Positions 8,316 to 17,098 of a stretch of 64,000 nucleotides of DNA are shown one piece after another. Source of the DNA: Caldilinea sp. CFX5 (GTDB taxonomy: Bacteria > Chloroflexota > Anaerolineae > Caldilineales > Caldilineaceae); NCBI GenBank assembly GCA_021405325.1, contig QWII01000004.1, positions 101,986-165,985 on the forward strand, read 5' to 3'. How positions within the stretch are numbered: position 1 is the stretch's first letter; the number at the start of each line of letters is the position of its first letter. The translations under genes were made by a program, and so were the position numbers. Under the pieces are notes generated by a model that was not told the DNA's origin, did no database searches, and saw only the letters and a program-made list of their open reading frames with translations.

Positions 8316-9029
8316 TTACGCATCCACGGCCAACCGATAGCCAACCCCCGGTTCCGTCAGCAAGTATTGGGGGAGGGCGGGGTTTTCTTCCAGCTTTTGG
8401 CGCAATTGCGAAAAGTAGACACGCAGGTAATGATTTTCATCGATATAGGCCGGCCCCCACACTTCTTTGAGGATCTGGCGATGCGTGAGGACGCGACCAG
8501 CGTGTTGCACAAGCAGCCGCAACAGGGCATATTCAGTGGGGGTAAGTTTGACCGGCTCCCCTCGCACCGTGACCAGGCGCCGGGTCAAATCCACCTGGAG
8601 ATCACCGGTGGTAAAGAGACGTAGATCGGGTTCCGGCTGTGTATGGCGCAGGGCAACGCGTAGGCGGGCGAGTAACTCTTCGGTGCTAAAGGGTTTGGTC
8701 AGGTAATCATCGGCGCCGGCATCGAGCGCGGCCACTTTGTCGGCGTCAGCATCGCGCACCGAGAGGATGATGACCGGCGTCTTGGTCCACTCACGCAGTT
8801 GCTTGAGAACCGTCACGCCGTCCGTGTCGGGTAGACCGAGATCAAGAATGATCAGGTCGGGGCGCACTTTAGCCGCGATGAAGATCGCCTCCTTTCCCGT
8901 CCCTGCCTCATGCACATGGTAGCCGCCGGCTTCCAGACTGATCCGTAAAAAGCGCCGGATCTGCACCTCGTCATCCACTACTAAAACTTGAAGCTTTTCC
9001 TGTTGGCTTTTTTCACTCTTTTCACTCAA
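8316..9029 (-). CDS. kdpE: KdpE response regulator
   Basis: About 237 residues from a TTG start at 9029, chosen because AAGGAGG sits 6 bases upstream; the ATG at 9092 would give an Arg-rich tail lying inside kdpD. Receiver domain: VLVVDDE near residue 19, phospho-acceptor Asp in LIILDLGLPD (about 63), KPF Lys (about 112). OmpR/PhoB winged helix at the C-terminus ends with LTEPGVGYRL. KdpE proteins activate potassium-uptake genes when phosphorylated by KdpD. The start overlaps the end of kdpD by 8 bases, so translation is coupled. A shared operator upstream of kdpF and of the KimA-like gene is the proposed target. Confidence 0.92.
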   Translation of the reverse strand: MSEKSEKSQQEKLQVLVVDDEVQIRRFLRISLEAGGYHVHEAGTGKEAIFIAAKVRPDLIILDLGLPDTDGVTVLKQLREWTKTPVIILSVRDADADKVAALDAGADDYLTKPFSTEELLARLRVALRHTQPEPDLRLFTTGDLQVDLTRRLVTVRGEPVKLTPTEYALLRLLVQHAGRVLTHRQILKEVWGPAYIDENHYLRVYFSQLRQKLEENPALPQYLLTEPGVGYRLAVDA

Positions 9030-11733
9030 TCTCAGCCTCCTTGACCGGTGGCGGGGTGGCGGTCGCCGGCAGTTGAATCGTAAAGCGCGCACCGCCCTCC
9101 GGCCGGTTACTAGCCGTTAATTCGCCACCGTGGGCATGAACCAACCCACGACAGATCGACAACCCCAGCCCGGTGCCGCCGGTGGCCGTACCGGGTAAAC
9201 GGTAGAACTTATCAAAGATCCGTTCCAGCAAATCCGGCGGAATGCCGGGGCCACGGTCGGTCACTGTCAGCCGGAGCCAGCCATCGGCAATTTCGGCCCG
9301 AATCTCGACCGGCGCGCCGGCTGGTGTGTAGGTGCATACATTATGGAGCAGGTTGATCAACACCTGCTCCATTAAACTGAAATCCATCTCCACCAGCGGC
9401 AGATCGGGCGGAATGGCCAACGTGAGCGGTCGTTGCGCCAGGCAACTGTGCAGCCGTTGCACCGCCACCCCCACCACGTCGCTGACCACACACCAATCAC
9501 GTTTGATCTGTAACCGCCCGGCATCCAATCGGGACATATCGAGCAGATTCTCCACCAGATGATTCAGCCGTTGCGCGGCGTCACCCACATCAGTCAGCAG
9601 CGCCTGCCGAGCAACGGGGCTGGTGTTAGCGGCGGGATTGGCGAGTAGGTCGGCTACACCGCGGATGGTGGCAATGGGTGTGCGTAGTTCATGGGAGATG
9701 GAGTTGAGCAGGGTGGTGTGCAGCCGCTCCGACTCTTGCAGCAGCGCCGACTGGCGGGCCGCATGGTCGAGCAGTTGGCGTTCCACCACCAGGGCAATCT
9801 GGTTGATAAAGGTTTCCAGTTGCAACTCTTGTTCAAAGGTCAAGCGCCGTTCGTTACGCATGGCAAGAGCAATGACGCCGGCGATCCGGTCAGGCGTGCG
9901 CAACGGCACAAAGTGCGCCGAAGCCGTGGGCAAGGTATCGGTGAAGCGGCCGGCTGGTCGCCCATGGGCAAAGACCCAGTGGGCGACGCTAAAGGCTTGC
10001 TCGTCAAGCGCCAATGTGCTGGCGGCATGGGGTGTGCGCACCAGTTCCCCTGTCGGCGCCAGCAGGATTGCGACATCGGCGTCAAATGATTGTTGTAATT
10101 GATCCACAGCGGTATACAAGACGGCGTCAAGGTTGGCGGCGGTGGCGGTCTCGCGCGCCAGCCGGTAGAGCGACATAATGCGCTGGACATTGCGCCGCGC
10201 CCGCTGCTCCTGTTGCCGAATACGCGCCGTCAAGTTACCGGCAAAGATGGCAATGACAAAGTAGAGCGAGATCAACACAATATCTTGAAAGCGCTTGATG
10301 GCAAAGGTATAGTGGGGATCAATAAAGAAGAAGTTAAAGGAAATGGCGCTGAGCAGGGCCGCCAGCAACGCCGGCCCACGGCCGATATAGATGGCTATGA
10401 GCAGCACAGTCAGCAAGCCTGTCAGCCCGACGACCTGATACTCGACCCAGGAGAAGGTATGGATACTCACCCAATTTAACACCGTCACCAGCGCCACAAT
10501 GCCTAACGCCCATAGGTAGGCGCGCCAGGTTGAACTGCTGCGCCAGCGCCAGTTCAACCAGCGGGGGGCAGGCTGCGGTTTGGTTTCCTCTTCCCCAGTG
10601 ACGACATAGACATCAATATCGCCACTGTTGCGAATGACGCTATCGACCAGCGAGCCGCCACGCAACAGCGTGTAGAAGCGATTATGGCGCGGCTTGCCGA
10701 TCACCATTTGGCTAATGTTGTGTTGACGGGCGAGTTGGAGCAATACGCTATCGACTGCGTCACCGGCGGCGCTGATCACTTCGCCGCCCAGTTCACGGGC
10801 CAGGGCCAGGTTACGCGCCAATAGCCGTTGCCGATCCGGCGTCAGCGCTTGGGTGGTTTCAATGGTGGCGGCAAACCAGGGCGCTTCCAACGCGTAAGCC
10901 ATGCGGCGCGTCCAGCGGATCAACTGTTCCGAATAGGGGCTGGCGCTGACCGCAACCATGAGACGTTCGCGCGATTTCCAGGGACCAGTGATCTGCTTGG
11001 CCTGCATGTAATCCTGCAACTGATGATCGACATGTTCGGCAGTCAGGCGCAAGGCCATCTCGCGCAAGGCGGTGAGGTTCCCCAGGCGAAAGAAATCATT
11101 GGCGGCGTTTTCAATACCCTCCGGCGTGGCGATTTTGCCTTCGAGCAGCCGTTTGCGCAGCGCTTCCGGCGAGAGGTCAATCAGTTCGATCTCAGCGGCC
11201 AGATCCAGCAAAGAATCGGGGACGGTTTCGGTAACGGTGAGGCCGGTGATCTGGCGCACGGCGTCGGCGCGGCTGGCAAAATGCTGAACATTGATCGTGG
11301 TGTAGACATCAATGCCGGCGTCGAGCAGTTCAATCACATCTTGGTAGCGTTTACGGTGACGTGGGAGGCCATTGGGCGCCGGCGCGTTGGTATGGGCAAA
11401 GTCATCGACCAATACCAACTGGGGCCGGCGCGCCAGAATGGCGTCGAGATCCATCTCAGCGCGCATTACCCCATGATCATCGAAGCGCCGGTAAGGAATG
11501 CGTTCAAAACGGGTCAGCAACGCCTCCAGTTCAGGACAACCGTGGGTTTCGACGACGCCGATCACCACAGGAATGCCCTCGGCTGCCCGGTCCAGGCCGC
11601 CAAGCAACATGGTATAGGTTTTGCCGACACCAGGGGCCATGCCCAAAAAGATTTTTAATTTGCCCGGCCCGGACGACGCCGGTGATGCGTCGGCGCCGGG
11701 CCGGGAGTCAGGATCGGATTGTCGTTGTACCAT
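9022..11733 (-). CDS. kdpD: KdpD sensor histidine kinase
   Basis: About 903 residues from the ATG at 11733; the longer 972-codon frame would run through kdpF. Domains in order: KdpD N-terminal domain with Walker A GMAPGVGKTYT and FAHTNAP; a USP-like domain (QMVIGKPRHNRF); a four-helix DUF4118 membrane module; a GAF-like region; HisKA with the phospho-His in ISHELRTPIA; and HATPase with NLLHNVCTYTP, DRGPGIP and GGTGLGLSICRGL. It senses potassium limitation or turgor and phosphorylates KdpE. The KdpABC pump it normally controls is absent; a KimA-like transporter lies upstream instead. Confidence 0.93.
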   Translation of the reverse strand: MVQRQSDPDSRPGADASPASSGPGKLKIFLGMAPGVGKTYTMLLGGLDRAAEGIPVVIGVVETHGCPELEALLTRFERIPYRRFDDHGVMRAEMDLDAILARRPQLVLVDDFAHTNAPAPNGLPRHRKRYQDVIELLDAGIDVYTTINVQHFASRADAVRQITGLTVTETVPDSLLDLAAEIELIDLSPEALRKRLLEGKIATPEGIENAANDFFRLGNLTALREMALRLTAEHVDHQLQDYMQAKQITGPWKSRERLMVAVSASPYSEQLIRWTRRMAYALEAPWFAATIETTQALTPDRQRLLARNLALARELGGEVISAAGDAVDSVLLQLARQHNISQMVIGKPRHNRFYTLLRGGSLVDSVIRNSGDIDVYVVTGEEETKPQPAPRWLNWRWRSSSTWRAYLWALGIVALVTVLNWVSIHTFSWVEYQVVGLTGLLTVLLIAIYIGRGPALLAALLSAISFNFFFIDPHYTFAIKRFQDIVLISLYFVIAIFAGNLTARIRQQEQRARRNVQRIMSLYRLARETATAANLDAVLYTAVDQLQQSFDADVAILLAPTGELVRTPHAASTLALDEQAFSVAHWVFAHGRPAGRFTDTLPTASAHFVPLRTPDRIAGVIALAMRNERRLTFEQELQLETFINQIALVVERQLLDHAARQSALLQESERLHTTLLNSISHELRTPIATIRGVADLLANPAANTSPVARQALLTDVGDAAQRLNHLVENLLDMSRLDAGRLQIKRDWCVVSDVVGVAVQRLHSCLAQRPLTLAIPPDLPLVEMDFSLMEQVLINLLHNVCTYTPAGAPVEIRAEIADGWLRLTVTDRGPGIPPDLLERIFDKFYRLPGTATGGTGLGLSICRGLVHAHGGELTASNRPEGGARFTIQLPATATPPPVKEAEIE

Positions 11734-11783
11734 TGCCCTATTGTACCCGATCCAATGCCGGATTGTGTAAGCTTTAGCAATAT

Positions 11784-11879
11784 CTATAAGAACCATTTGG
11801 GCTTGATCAATGCTACCCCAAGGTAAAGTAGTGAACCGATCCCAGCCACCCAGGGCAGCAGATGTAGCAAGGTAATCAT
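11784..11879 (-). CDS. kdpF: KdpF-like small membrane peptide
   Basis: 31 codons, ATG at 11879, TAG at 11784-11786. GGAG lies 7 bases upstream of the ATG. The peptide has one transmembrane helix (HLLPWVAGIGSLLYLGVALI) and a short basic aromatic tail (KPKWFL), the layout of KdpF, which stabilises the KdpABC pump. It lies 50 bases upstream of kdpD and downstream of the proposed KdpE operator, so it would be the first gene of a kdpF-kdpD-kdpE unit. With no kdpABC nearby it may be a relic, a KdpD regulator or a partner of another transporter. The gene is short, so the call rests on context, ribosome site and composition. Confidence 0.6.
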   Translation of the reverse strand: MITLLHLLPWVAGIGSLLYLGVALIKPKWFL

Positions 11880-11930
11880 GATCTTTCTCCCTTCGCAGAA
11901 TAAACCTGCCTACGATTGACAAGCAATCAC

Positions 11931-11996
11931 AGTGTAGCATGATTCCGGTCAGGTGTGGATCAAGAAAACGGTGGCAGAGGTCAACGAAGTATCAAG
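11931..11996 (-). promoter_or_regulatory. Predicted KdpE operator and promoter of kdpF-kdpD-kdpE
   Basis: On the plus strand four half-sites lie at 11948 (GTCAGG), 11959 (ATCAAG), 11980 (GTCAAC) and 11991 (ATCAAG), at offsets 0, 11, 32 and 43. On the coding (minus) strand they read CTTGAT-like. A -10-like TACACT (11936-11931) lies 11 bases from the nearest half-site. The same spacing and the same -10 position recur before the KimA-like gene (14184-14249). Tandem 11-bp half-sites are typical for OmpR-family regulators. Confidence 0.65.
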
Positions 11997-12012
11997 AGTA
12001 GGCTGGGTAATC

Positions 12013-12047
12013 GAGAGGTCCGCCTTTTGGCAAAAGGCGGACCTCTC
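12013..12047. repeat. Hairpin with 16-base perfect stem
   Basis: Arms 12013-12028 and 12032-12047 are perfectly complementary around a 3-base loop. It lies 65 bases past the KimA-like stop and just upstream of the kdpF operator. A T-run is missing, so it may block transcription read-through or simply be a REP-like element. Confidence 0.7.
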
Positions 12048-12111
12048 CGCGCTGACGGTTGGGGAAAGGTGGATAGCGAAGGGGCCTCCCCCTCATCATC
12101 CAGCGTAATCC

Positions 12112-14079
12112 TTACACCGGCTGCGTCTGTGGCTCTTGACCAGCATAGACCGGCTGAGGCACTTCAACCTTCGCACTTTTGATCAGGTAAGGAACGTCGA
12201 TAATCACCAAATCTTCCAGTGTGCGCAGGCGCAAACGCAAGATGTTGGCTGTCTGATTGTGGAGCAGTTGCGCCGGTAACGAGGAGGTAATAAACTCTGG
12301 GATAACCACCGTCGTCAACTGGTTGGCAAACTCGACATTGTTGGCATGGCTGATGTACTCGACCAGCGGTTCCAACACATCGCGATAGTCATAGTCGATA
12401 CAGACCAACTGCACACTGGCAGTCAACTCTGGGAAGCGCGCCCAACGTTGTTCGATGCGTTGACGCTGTTCAGGTGAGGTAACAATACAGACAGCCCGCA
12501 CGTTGGTGGAGATCCGTTTGGCATATTGGAGGGCGCGTAGCGTTCCCCGGTGAACATCAGCAATCGGCACAATCGCCACGTCAGCAATAGTGTGCAGGTC
12601 GTTGGGGGCGAGATTGCTGGTACCCAAGGCGTCGGATACCTGCGCATAATGGCTGTGAATCGACCGTAAAAAGAAGACCAGCAACGGAATCGCCAGTGCG
12701 ATGATCCAGGCGCCATCGACAAATTTGGTCGCCACCAGGACAATAAAGACCACCCCGGTCGTCACGGCGCCAACTGTATTCAACGTGCGTTTCCACCACC
12801 ACCCCTTCTCGTAATGAATGGTTGTCGCCCCGGTGTGCTGCTCTTCGCCCGGCGGGACGCGACTGACTTTGCCCATGAGCCGCACCATGCCCGCTTGGGA
12901 CAGGGTAAAGCTCAACATCACGCCCAACGCATAGAGAGGCAACATGGCAATTTCATCGGCGCGGAAGACCACCACCAGGATGGAAGCCAGGATCGCCAGC
13001 ACGACAATGCCCGAACTGTAGACCAACCGGTCGCCCCGGTTCTGCATCCAACGCGGCAAGTAGCCATCACGCGCCAGGAAGGAGCTAAGGCGGGGAAAGT
13101 CTTGATAACCGGTATTGGCCGCCAGCACCAGAATCAACATGGTGAAGCCTTGCACCCAGTAGTAAATCAGCCCCTCACCAGTGATCAACTTGGTCATCTG
13201 GGAGAGAACGCTATCGGTTTCGGTCGGCACAATCGCCAAATGGGTCGCCAGGAAGGAGATGCCCATAAAGAGCGTCATCGCCATCACCCCCATCCAAACC
13301 ATCGTCTTGTTAGCGTTGATCGGTTCCGGCGGTTTAAAAGCTTGCACGCCGTTGCTGATTGCTTCAATCCCGGTCAACGCCGTACAACCGCCGGCAAAGG
13401 CGCGCAGAATCAACCAGAGGTAGACGAAGCCGGTAAAGGAGTGGGCTGCTTCGGCATGAAGCCGATGGGTGTTGAGCGGCGTTGCGCCAAACCAACCAAA
13501 GTAGCGCACCAGTCCGATGGCGATCACCAGCAAGACGCCGCCGACAAAGGCATAGGTGGGCAGCGCAAAGACCGTCCCGCTCTCTCGCACGCCCCGTAAA
13601 TTGACCCAGGTTAAAAGGATAATTGCCGCCAGCGCCAATCCCACCCGATAATCGAATAGGCCAGGAAAGGCAGAGATGAGGGCGCGAATCCCAGCCGAAA
13701 CGGACACAGAAACGGTCAGAACATAATCGGTTAAAAGCGCGCCGGCCGCAAAGAGCGAAGGCAGCGCGCCCAGGTTATCTTTCGCCACCGTATAGGCGCC
13801 GCCGCCGCCGGGGTAGTGGAGAATGGTCTGGATATAGCTGAAGATGACCAACATGATCAACAACGCAATGCCCAGCGCAATCGGCATTGTCAGCGAGAGG
13901 GCGCCGCTGCCCATCAAGATCAGAACGCCCATAATGGACTCAGTAGCATACGCATTGCTGCTGATGGGGTCCGAGGCAAAGACCGCCAAGGCGCGCACCT
14001 TGTCGAGCCGTTCATGTAACTCGGCGCTCGACGGAAAAGGTGCGCCAATCACCCAGCGTTTTACAGTGCTGTACATCAT
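12112..14079 (-). CDS. KimA-like APC-family potassium importer
   Basis: About 655 residues. Start taken at the ATG at 14079 (or the next one at 14076) because KimA proteins begin close to an MYxxxKRxxIG-type sequence; AAAGGA lies about 11 bases upstream. Twelve hydrophobic segments with APC features: ALAVFASDPISSNAYATE early, YPGGGGAYTVAKDNLG, and the GGCTALTGIEAISNGVQAF stretch. A soluble C-terminal domain follows from about 500. KimA (YdaO) is a proton-coupled high-affinity potassium importer. The operator shared with kdpFDE strongly suggests KdpE control. General amino-acid permease is the alternative, but the N-terminal motif and context favour potassium. Confidence 0.8.
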   Translation of the reverse strand: MMYSTVKRWVIGAPFPSSAELHERLDKVRALAVFASDPISSNAYATESIMGVLILMGSGALSLTMPIALGIALLIMLVIFSYIQTILHYPGGGGAYTVAKDNLGALPSLFAAGALLTDYVLTVSVSVSAGIRALISAFPGLFDYRVGLALAAIILLTWVNLRGVRESGTVFALPTYAFVGGVLLVIAIGLVRYFGWFGATPLNTHRLHAEAAHSFTGFVYLWLILRAFAGGCTALTGIEAISNGVQAFKPPEPINANKTMVWMGVMAMTLFMGISFLATHLAIVPTETDSVLSQMTKLITGEGLIYYWVQGFTMLILVLAANTGYQDFPRLSSFLARDGYLPRWMQNRGDRLVYSSGIVVLAILASILVVVFRADEIAMLPLYALGVMLSFTLSQAGMVRLMGKVSRVPPGEEQHTGATTIHYEKGWWWKRTLNTVGAVTTGVVFIVLVATKFVDGAWIIALAIPLLVFFLRSIHSHYAQVSDALGTSNLAPNDLHTIADVAIVPIADVHRGTLRALQYAKRISTNVRAVCIVTSPEQRQRIEQRWARFPELTASVQLVCIDYDYRDVLEPLVEYISHANNVEFANQLTTVVIPEFITSSLPAQLLHNQTANILRLRLRTLEDLVIIDVPYLIKSAKVEVPQPVYAGQEPQTQPV

Positions 14080-14136
14080 TGCAAAAACAATCCTTTCGGC
14101 CAATCATCGTTCGTTTGGCTACCACGCTACACAAAA

Positions 14137-14172
14137 CGAGTGTGTTATCCTATACACAGGGCAACACACTCG
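14137..14172 (-). promoter_or_regulatory. Inverted repeat in the leader of the KimA-like gene
   Basis: CGAGTGTGTT (14137-14146) pairs perfectly with AACACACTCG (14163-14172) across a 16-base loop. It would lie in the 5' untranslated leader if the predicted promoter at 14184-14189 is used. It could be an RNA hairpin or a protein-binding palindrome. No c-di-AMP riboswitch consensus was recognised around it. Confidence 0.35.
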
Positions 14173-14183
14173 CTGCATTACAA

Positions 14184-14249
14184 AGTCTAGCGCAATCGGG
14201 GTCAAGAAACGATCAAGAAAAGGCCGATAGACATCAAGAAAGTATCAAG
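14184..14249 (-). promoter_or_regulatory. Predicted KdpE operator and promoter of the KimA-like gene
   Basis: Half-sites on plus: GTCAAG (14201), ATCAAG (14212), ATCAAG (14233), ATCAAG (14244), at offsets 0, 11, 32, 43, identical to the set upstream of kdpF. A -10-like TAGACT (minus, 14189-14184) lies 11 bases from the nearest half-site, as TACACT does before kdpF. The start codon is about 120 bases downstream. Confidence 0.65.
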
Positions 14250-14257
14250 ATCACACG

Positions 14258-14824
14258 TCACTCGGCAACCGGGTCGCGCAAGAACTGTTCGTCAAAGAGT
14301 GCATCATAGACGCCGGTTTGCAACAGCGCGTCGAAACGATGGCTGATCTCTTCAATCAACTTGTCGTCCTGCGCCGTTGACGATGACTGCCACATGGCTA
14401 GACCCGGCGTCGAATACTCATCCCGCGTATAGGTAATGGTGATGGCTTGCACACCGATCTGAAAGTCGATGGTGGTGCGGATCGAGCCGGACTCATCACT
14501 GTGGTCAGTTTTCAGGCGTTTGGCATGGAATTCTTCTTCAAAGGCGGCGCGATAGGAGTAGACAAAGCCGACGCCACTCAGCAACAGGAGCGCAACGACG
14601 CTCAAGTTAAAGCGCCACCCCTGAAAGATCATGATCGCCCCTAAGATCAGCCCAATCAACCCGAAGATCGGGAATAGCACAAAGGCGATAAAATAGGCCT
14701 GTCCCCCCTCGAAATTGCTGATCTTCAACGCCAGCGTAATCGCATCACCGAGGACCACGGCCAGCGCCAGGCCCCCAACCAACCCCAGCAACGCCCCAGC
14801 TACACCCCATAAACAACTTTTCAT
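14258..14824 (-). CDS. Small membrane protein of unknown function
   Basis: 188 residues with three hydrophobic helices in the first 95 (WGVAGALLGLVGGLALAVVL, YFIAFVLFPIFGLIGLILGA, FNLSVVALLLLSGVGFVYSY) and a polar C-terminal domain of about 95 residues with beta-like stretches (AITITYTRDEY). No family recognised. It lies upstream of the KimA-like gene on the same strand, but the operator and promoter start just after its stop, so it is probably a separate unit. Confidence 0.6.
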   Translation of the reverse strand: MKSCLWGVAGALLGLVGGLALAVVLGDAITLALKISNFEGGQAYFIAFVLFPIFGLIGLILGAIMIFQGWRFNLSVVALLLLSGVGFVYSYRAAFEEEFHAKRLKTDHSDESGSIRTTIDFQIGVQAITITYTRDEYSTPGLAMWQSSSTAQDDKLIEEISHRFDALLQTGVYDALFDEQFLRDPVAE

Positions 14825-14964
14825 ACCCTTCTACCCTTCTTTTCACTTGCTTGTTTCTGCTGCCTTGATGCTACCAAGGGCGCGTCCGATGGGCGTCCGA
14901 ACGGCGCGGCAGAAGGGGAACATCTCGTCACCGTTGCGCCAAGCTTAGCTTTGTTCCTTTCAAC

Positions 14965-14993
14965 TTGCGACCTTAGCCGCTTCCGAGTACAAT
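14965..14993 (+). promoter_or_regulatory. Putative sigma70-type promoter of the hsdM operon
   Basis: TTGCGA at 14965-14970 and TACAAT at 14988-14993 with a 17-base spacer, about 85 bases upstream of the hsdM start. Confidence 0.55.
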
Positions 14994-15076
14994 TGTTCTG
15001 CTGATTGAACCGGCTGAGCGTACTTATCGCTTTCGTCGCCTTTGCCCCGATCCTATGGAAAGATTCATCAACCGGC

Positions 15077-17098
15077 ATGACTGATCATCATCAACTTTCA
15101 AACTTTATCTGGCAAATTGCGGACTTGTTGCGCGGCCCCTACCGTCCGCCCCAGTACGAACGCGTCATGCTGCCGATGACGGTGTTACGCCGTTTTGATT
15201 GTGTACTGGACGCAACCAAAGGACGGGTGCTGGCCGAGTATATCAAATGGCAGGATCGCCTACAGGGTGATGCGCTTGACAGTATGCTCAATCGCGCCGC
15301 CGGCCAGCGCTTTCACAACCGGTCCCCGCTCAATTTTCAAAAATTGAAAGGGGATCCCGACAACATTGACAAACACTTGGTTAGCTACATTCAGGGCTTT
15401 TCCAAGAATGTGCGGGAGATCTTCGAGCGTTTTGAATTTGTCAATGAAATTGAGCGCCTGCGCGAGGCCAATATTCTCTATCTGGTGGTCTCAAAATTTA
15501 ATGATATGGATTTACATCCCGACAAGATCGACAACATTCAAATGGGGTTGCTCTTTGAGGATCTGATCCGCCGCTTTAATGAAGCGGCCAACGAGACCGC
15601 CGGTGATCACTTTACGCCGCGCGAAGTGATTCAGTTGATGGTCGATATCTTGTTTGCCCCGGATGACGAGATTCTGACCACCAAAGGGAAGGTCTTTAAG
15701 CTGTTAGATCCAGCCTGTGGTACAGGGGGCATGTTATCCGAAGCGCAGAACCATCTACGCGCCATGAATGCCGATTCGCAGTTGTGGGTCTTTGGACAAG
15801 ACTTTAATCCGCGTTCCTATGCCATTGCCGCCTCTGACTTATTGATGAAGGGAAATGAAAATAGCGACATCCGCTATGGTGACTCGCTCATCAACGATCA
15901 ATACCCCCATGAACAATATGACTATCTGCTGGCCAACCCGCCTTTCGGCGTGGATTGGAAACGGCAGCAGAAGGCGATTCAAGATGAACACAAAGATTTG
16001 GGCTTTGCCGGTCGTTTCGGGGCGGGCCTCCCGCGGGTGAATGATGGTTCGCTCCTTTTTTTACAGCACATGATTAGCAAGTTTGAACCGGTCAACCCAC
16101 AGCAGTTGCAATTTGGCTCGCGACTGGCGATTGTCTTTAATGGTTCCCCTCTTTTTACCGGTGGCGCTGGTAGCGGCGAAAGTGAGATCCGCAAGTGGAT
16201 CATTGAACAGGATTGGCTGGAAGCGATTATTGCCCTGCCGGAGCAGATGTTTTACAACACTGGCATTGGCACCTACGTTTGGATCGTAACCAATCGTAAA
16301 GAGGCTCATCGCCGGGACAAAATTCAGTTAATTGACGCTCGTGAACGGTGGCAGCCCATGCGGCGCAGCCTGGGAGATAAACGGCGTTATATGAATGAAG
16401 CAAATATTGCCGCCGTGGTTTGTGAATATGGCAAGTTTGTAGAGACAGCTACAAGTAAGATTTTTACCAACGCCGACTTTGGCTATAACCGCGTACCGAT
16501 TGAACGCCCGTTGCGACTGCTCTACACGATGAATGTGGAGCGGAAGAGTAACTTTCTCAATGCCGTGCCTCATCTACTCGATGATGTACAGGCGATTGAC
16601 AAGCAACTGGGTCGTGAGCCGCGCCCCAATTGGAGTGAATTTGTTCAGCGCATGCAAGATCTGCTCCAAACCCGTGGTAGCAAGTGGAAAAAGAACGAGA
16701 TCAAACTCTTCCGCGAGGTTTTTACCAATGTGGAACAACAGGCAACCCCGGTGATCCTCAAGACGCGCAAAGCGAGCGGCGACCCCAATGCACGCGTTTG
16801 GGGCTGGTTTCCAGTGGGCAAAGACAATTGTGAAGAGATGTATGAGTCAAACGGCAAACTGCGCGATTTTGAGAATGTGCAGTTGCAAGATGATGTAGTG
16901 CGGTACTTTCGCCATGAAGTGCAGCCTCATGTAACCGATGCCTGGGCCGATGGCGAAAACATCCGTAGTGCCTACGAGATCAACTTCAATCGATACTTCT
17001 ATCTGTATACACCACCGCGCCCGCTAGCAGCAATTGATGCTGATATCAAGGCAATGGAAGAGGAAATCATTCGGCTGTTACGAGAGGTGACAGCGTGA
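15077..17098 (+). CDS. hsdM: Type I restriction-modification DNA methyltransferase subunit
   Basis: 673 residues from the ATG at 15077; a longer in-frame start at 15005 falls in the promoter region. HsdM architecture: N-terminal helical domain, then an N6-adenine methyltransferase with the SAM loop DPACGTGGML (about 211) and catalytic NPPFG (about 286). The C-terminal part carries the HsdS-binding helices. It methylates adenine in a bipartite target chosen by HsdS and protects the host from the HsdR nuclease. It overlaps hsdS by 4 bases. Confidence 0.95.
   Translation: MTDHHQLSNFIWQIADLLRGPYRPPQYERVMLPMTVLRRFDCVLDATKGRVLAEYIKWQDRLQGDALDSMLNRAAGQRFHNRSPLNFQKLKGDPDNIDKHLVSYIQGFSKNVREIFERFEFVNEIERLREANILYLVVSKFNDMDLHPDKIDNIQMGLLFEDLIRRFNEAANETAGDHFTPREVIQLMVDILFAPDDEILTTKGKVFKLLDPACGTGGMLSEAQNHLRAMNADSQLWVFGQDFNPRSYAIAASDLLMKGNENSDIRYGDSLINDQYPHEQYDYLLANPPFGVDWKRQQKAIQDEHKDLGFAGRFGAGLPRVNDGSLLFLQHMISKFEPVNPQQLQFGSRLAIVFNGSPLFTGGAGSGESEIRKWIIEQDWLEAIIALPEQMFYNTGIGTYVWIVTNRKEAHRRDKIQLIDARERWQPMRRSLGDKRRYMNEANIAAVVCEYGKFVETATSKIFTNADFGYNRVPIERPLRLLYTMNVERKSNFLNAVPHLLDDVQAIDKQLGREPRPNWSEFVQRMQDLLQTRGSKWKKNEIKLFREVFTNVEQQATPVILKTRKASGDPNARVWGWFPVGKDNCEEMYESNGKLRDFENVQLQDDVVRYFRHEVQPHVTDAWADGENIRSAYEINFNRYFYLYTPPRPLAAIDADIKAMEEEIIRLLREVTA

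Noticed and set aside
12013..12047. Rho-independent terminator of the KimA-like gene
   Set aside because: The stem is strong but no T-run follows on either strand.
14080..14257. c-di-AMP (ydaO-type) riboswitch before the KimA-like gene
   Set aside because: The leader is short and contains a single 10-bp inverted repeat; no riboswitch consensus core was recognised.
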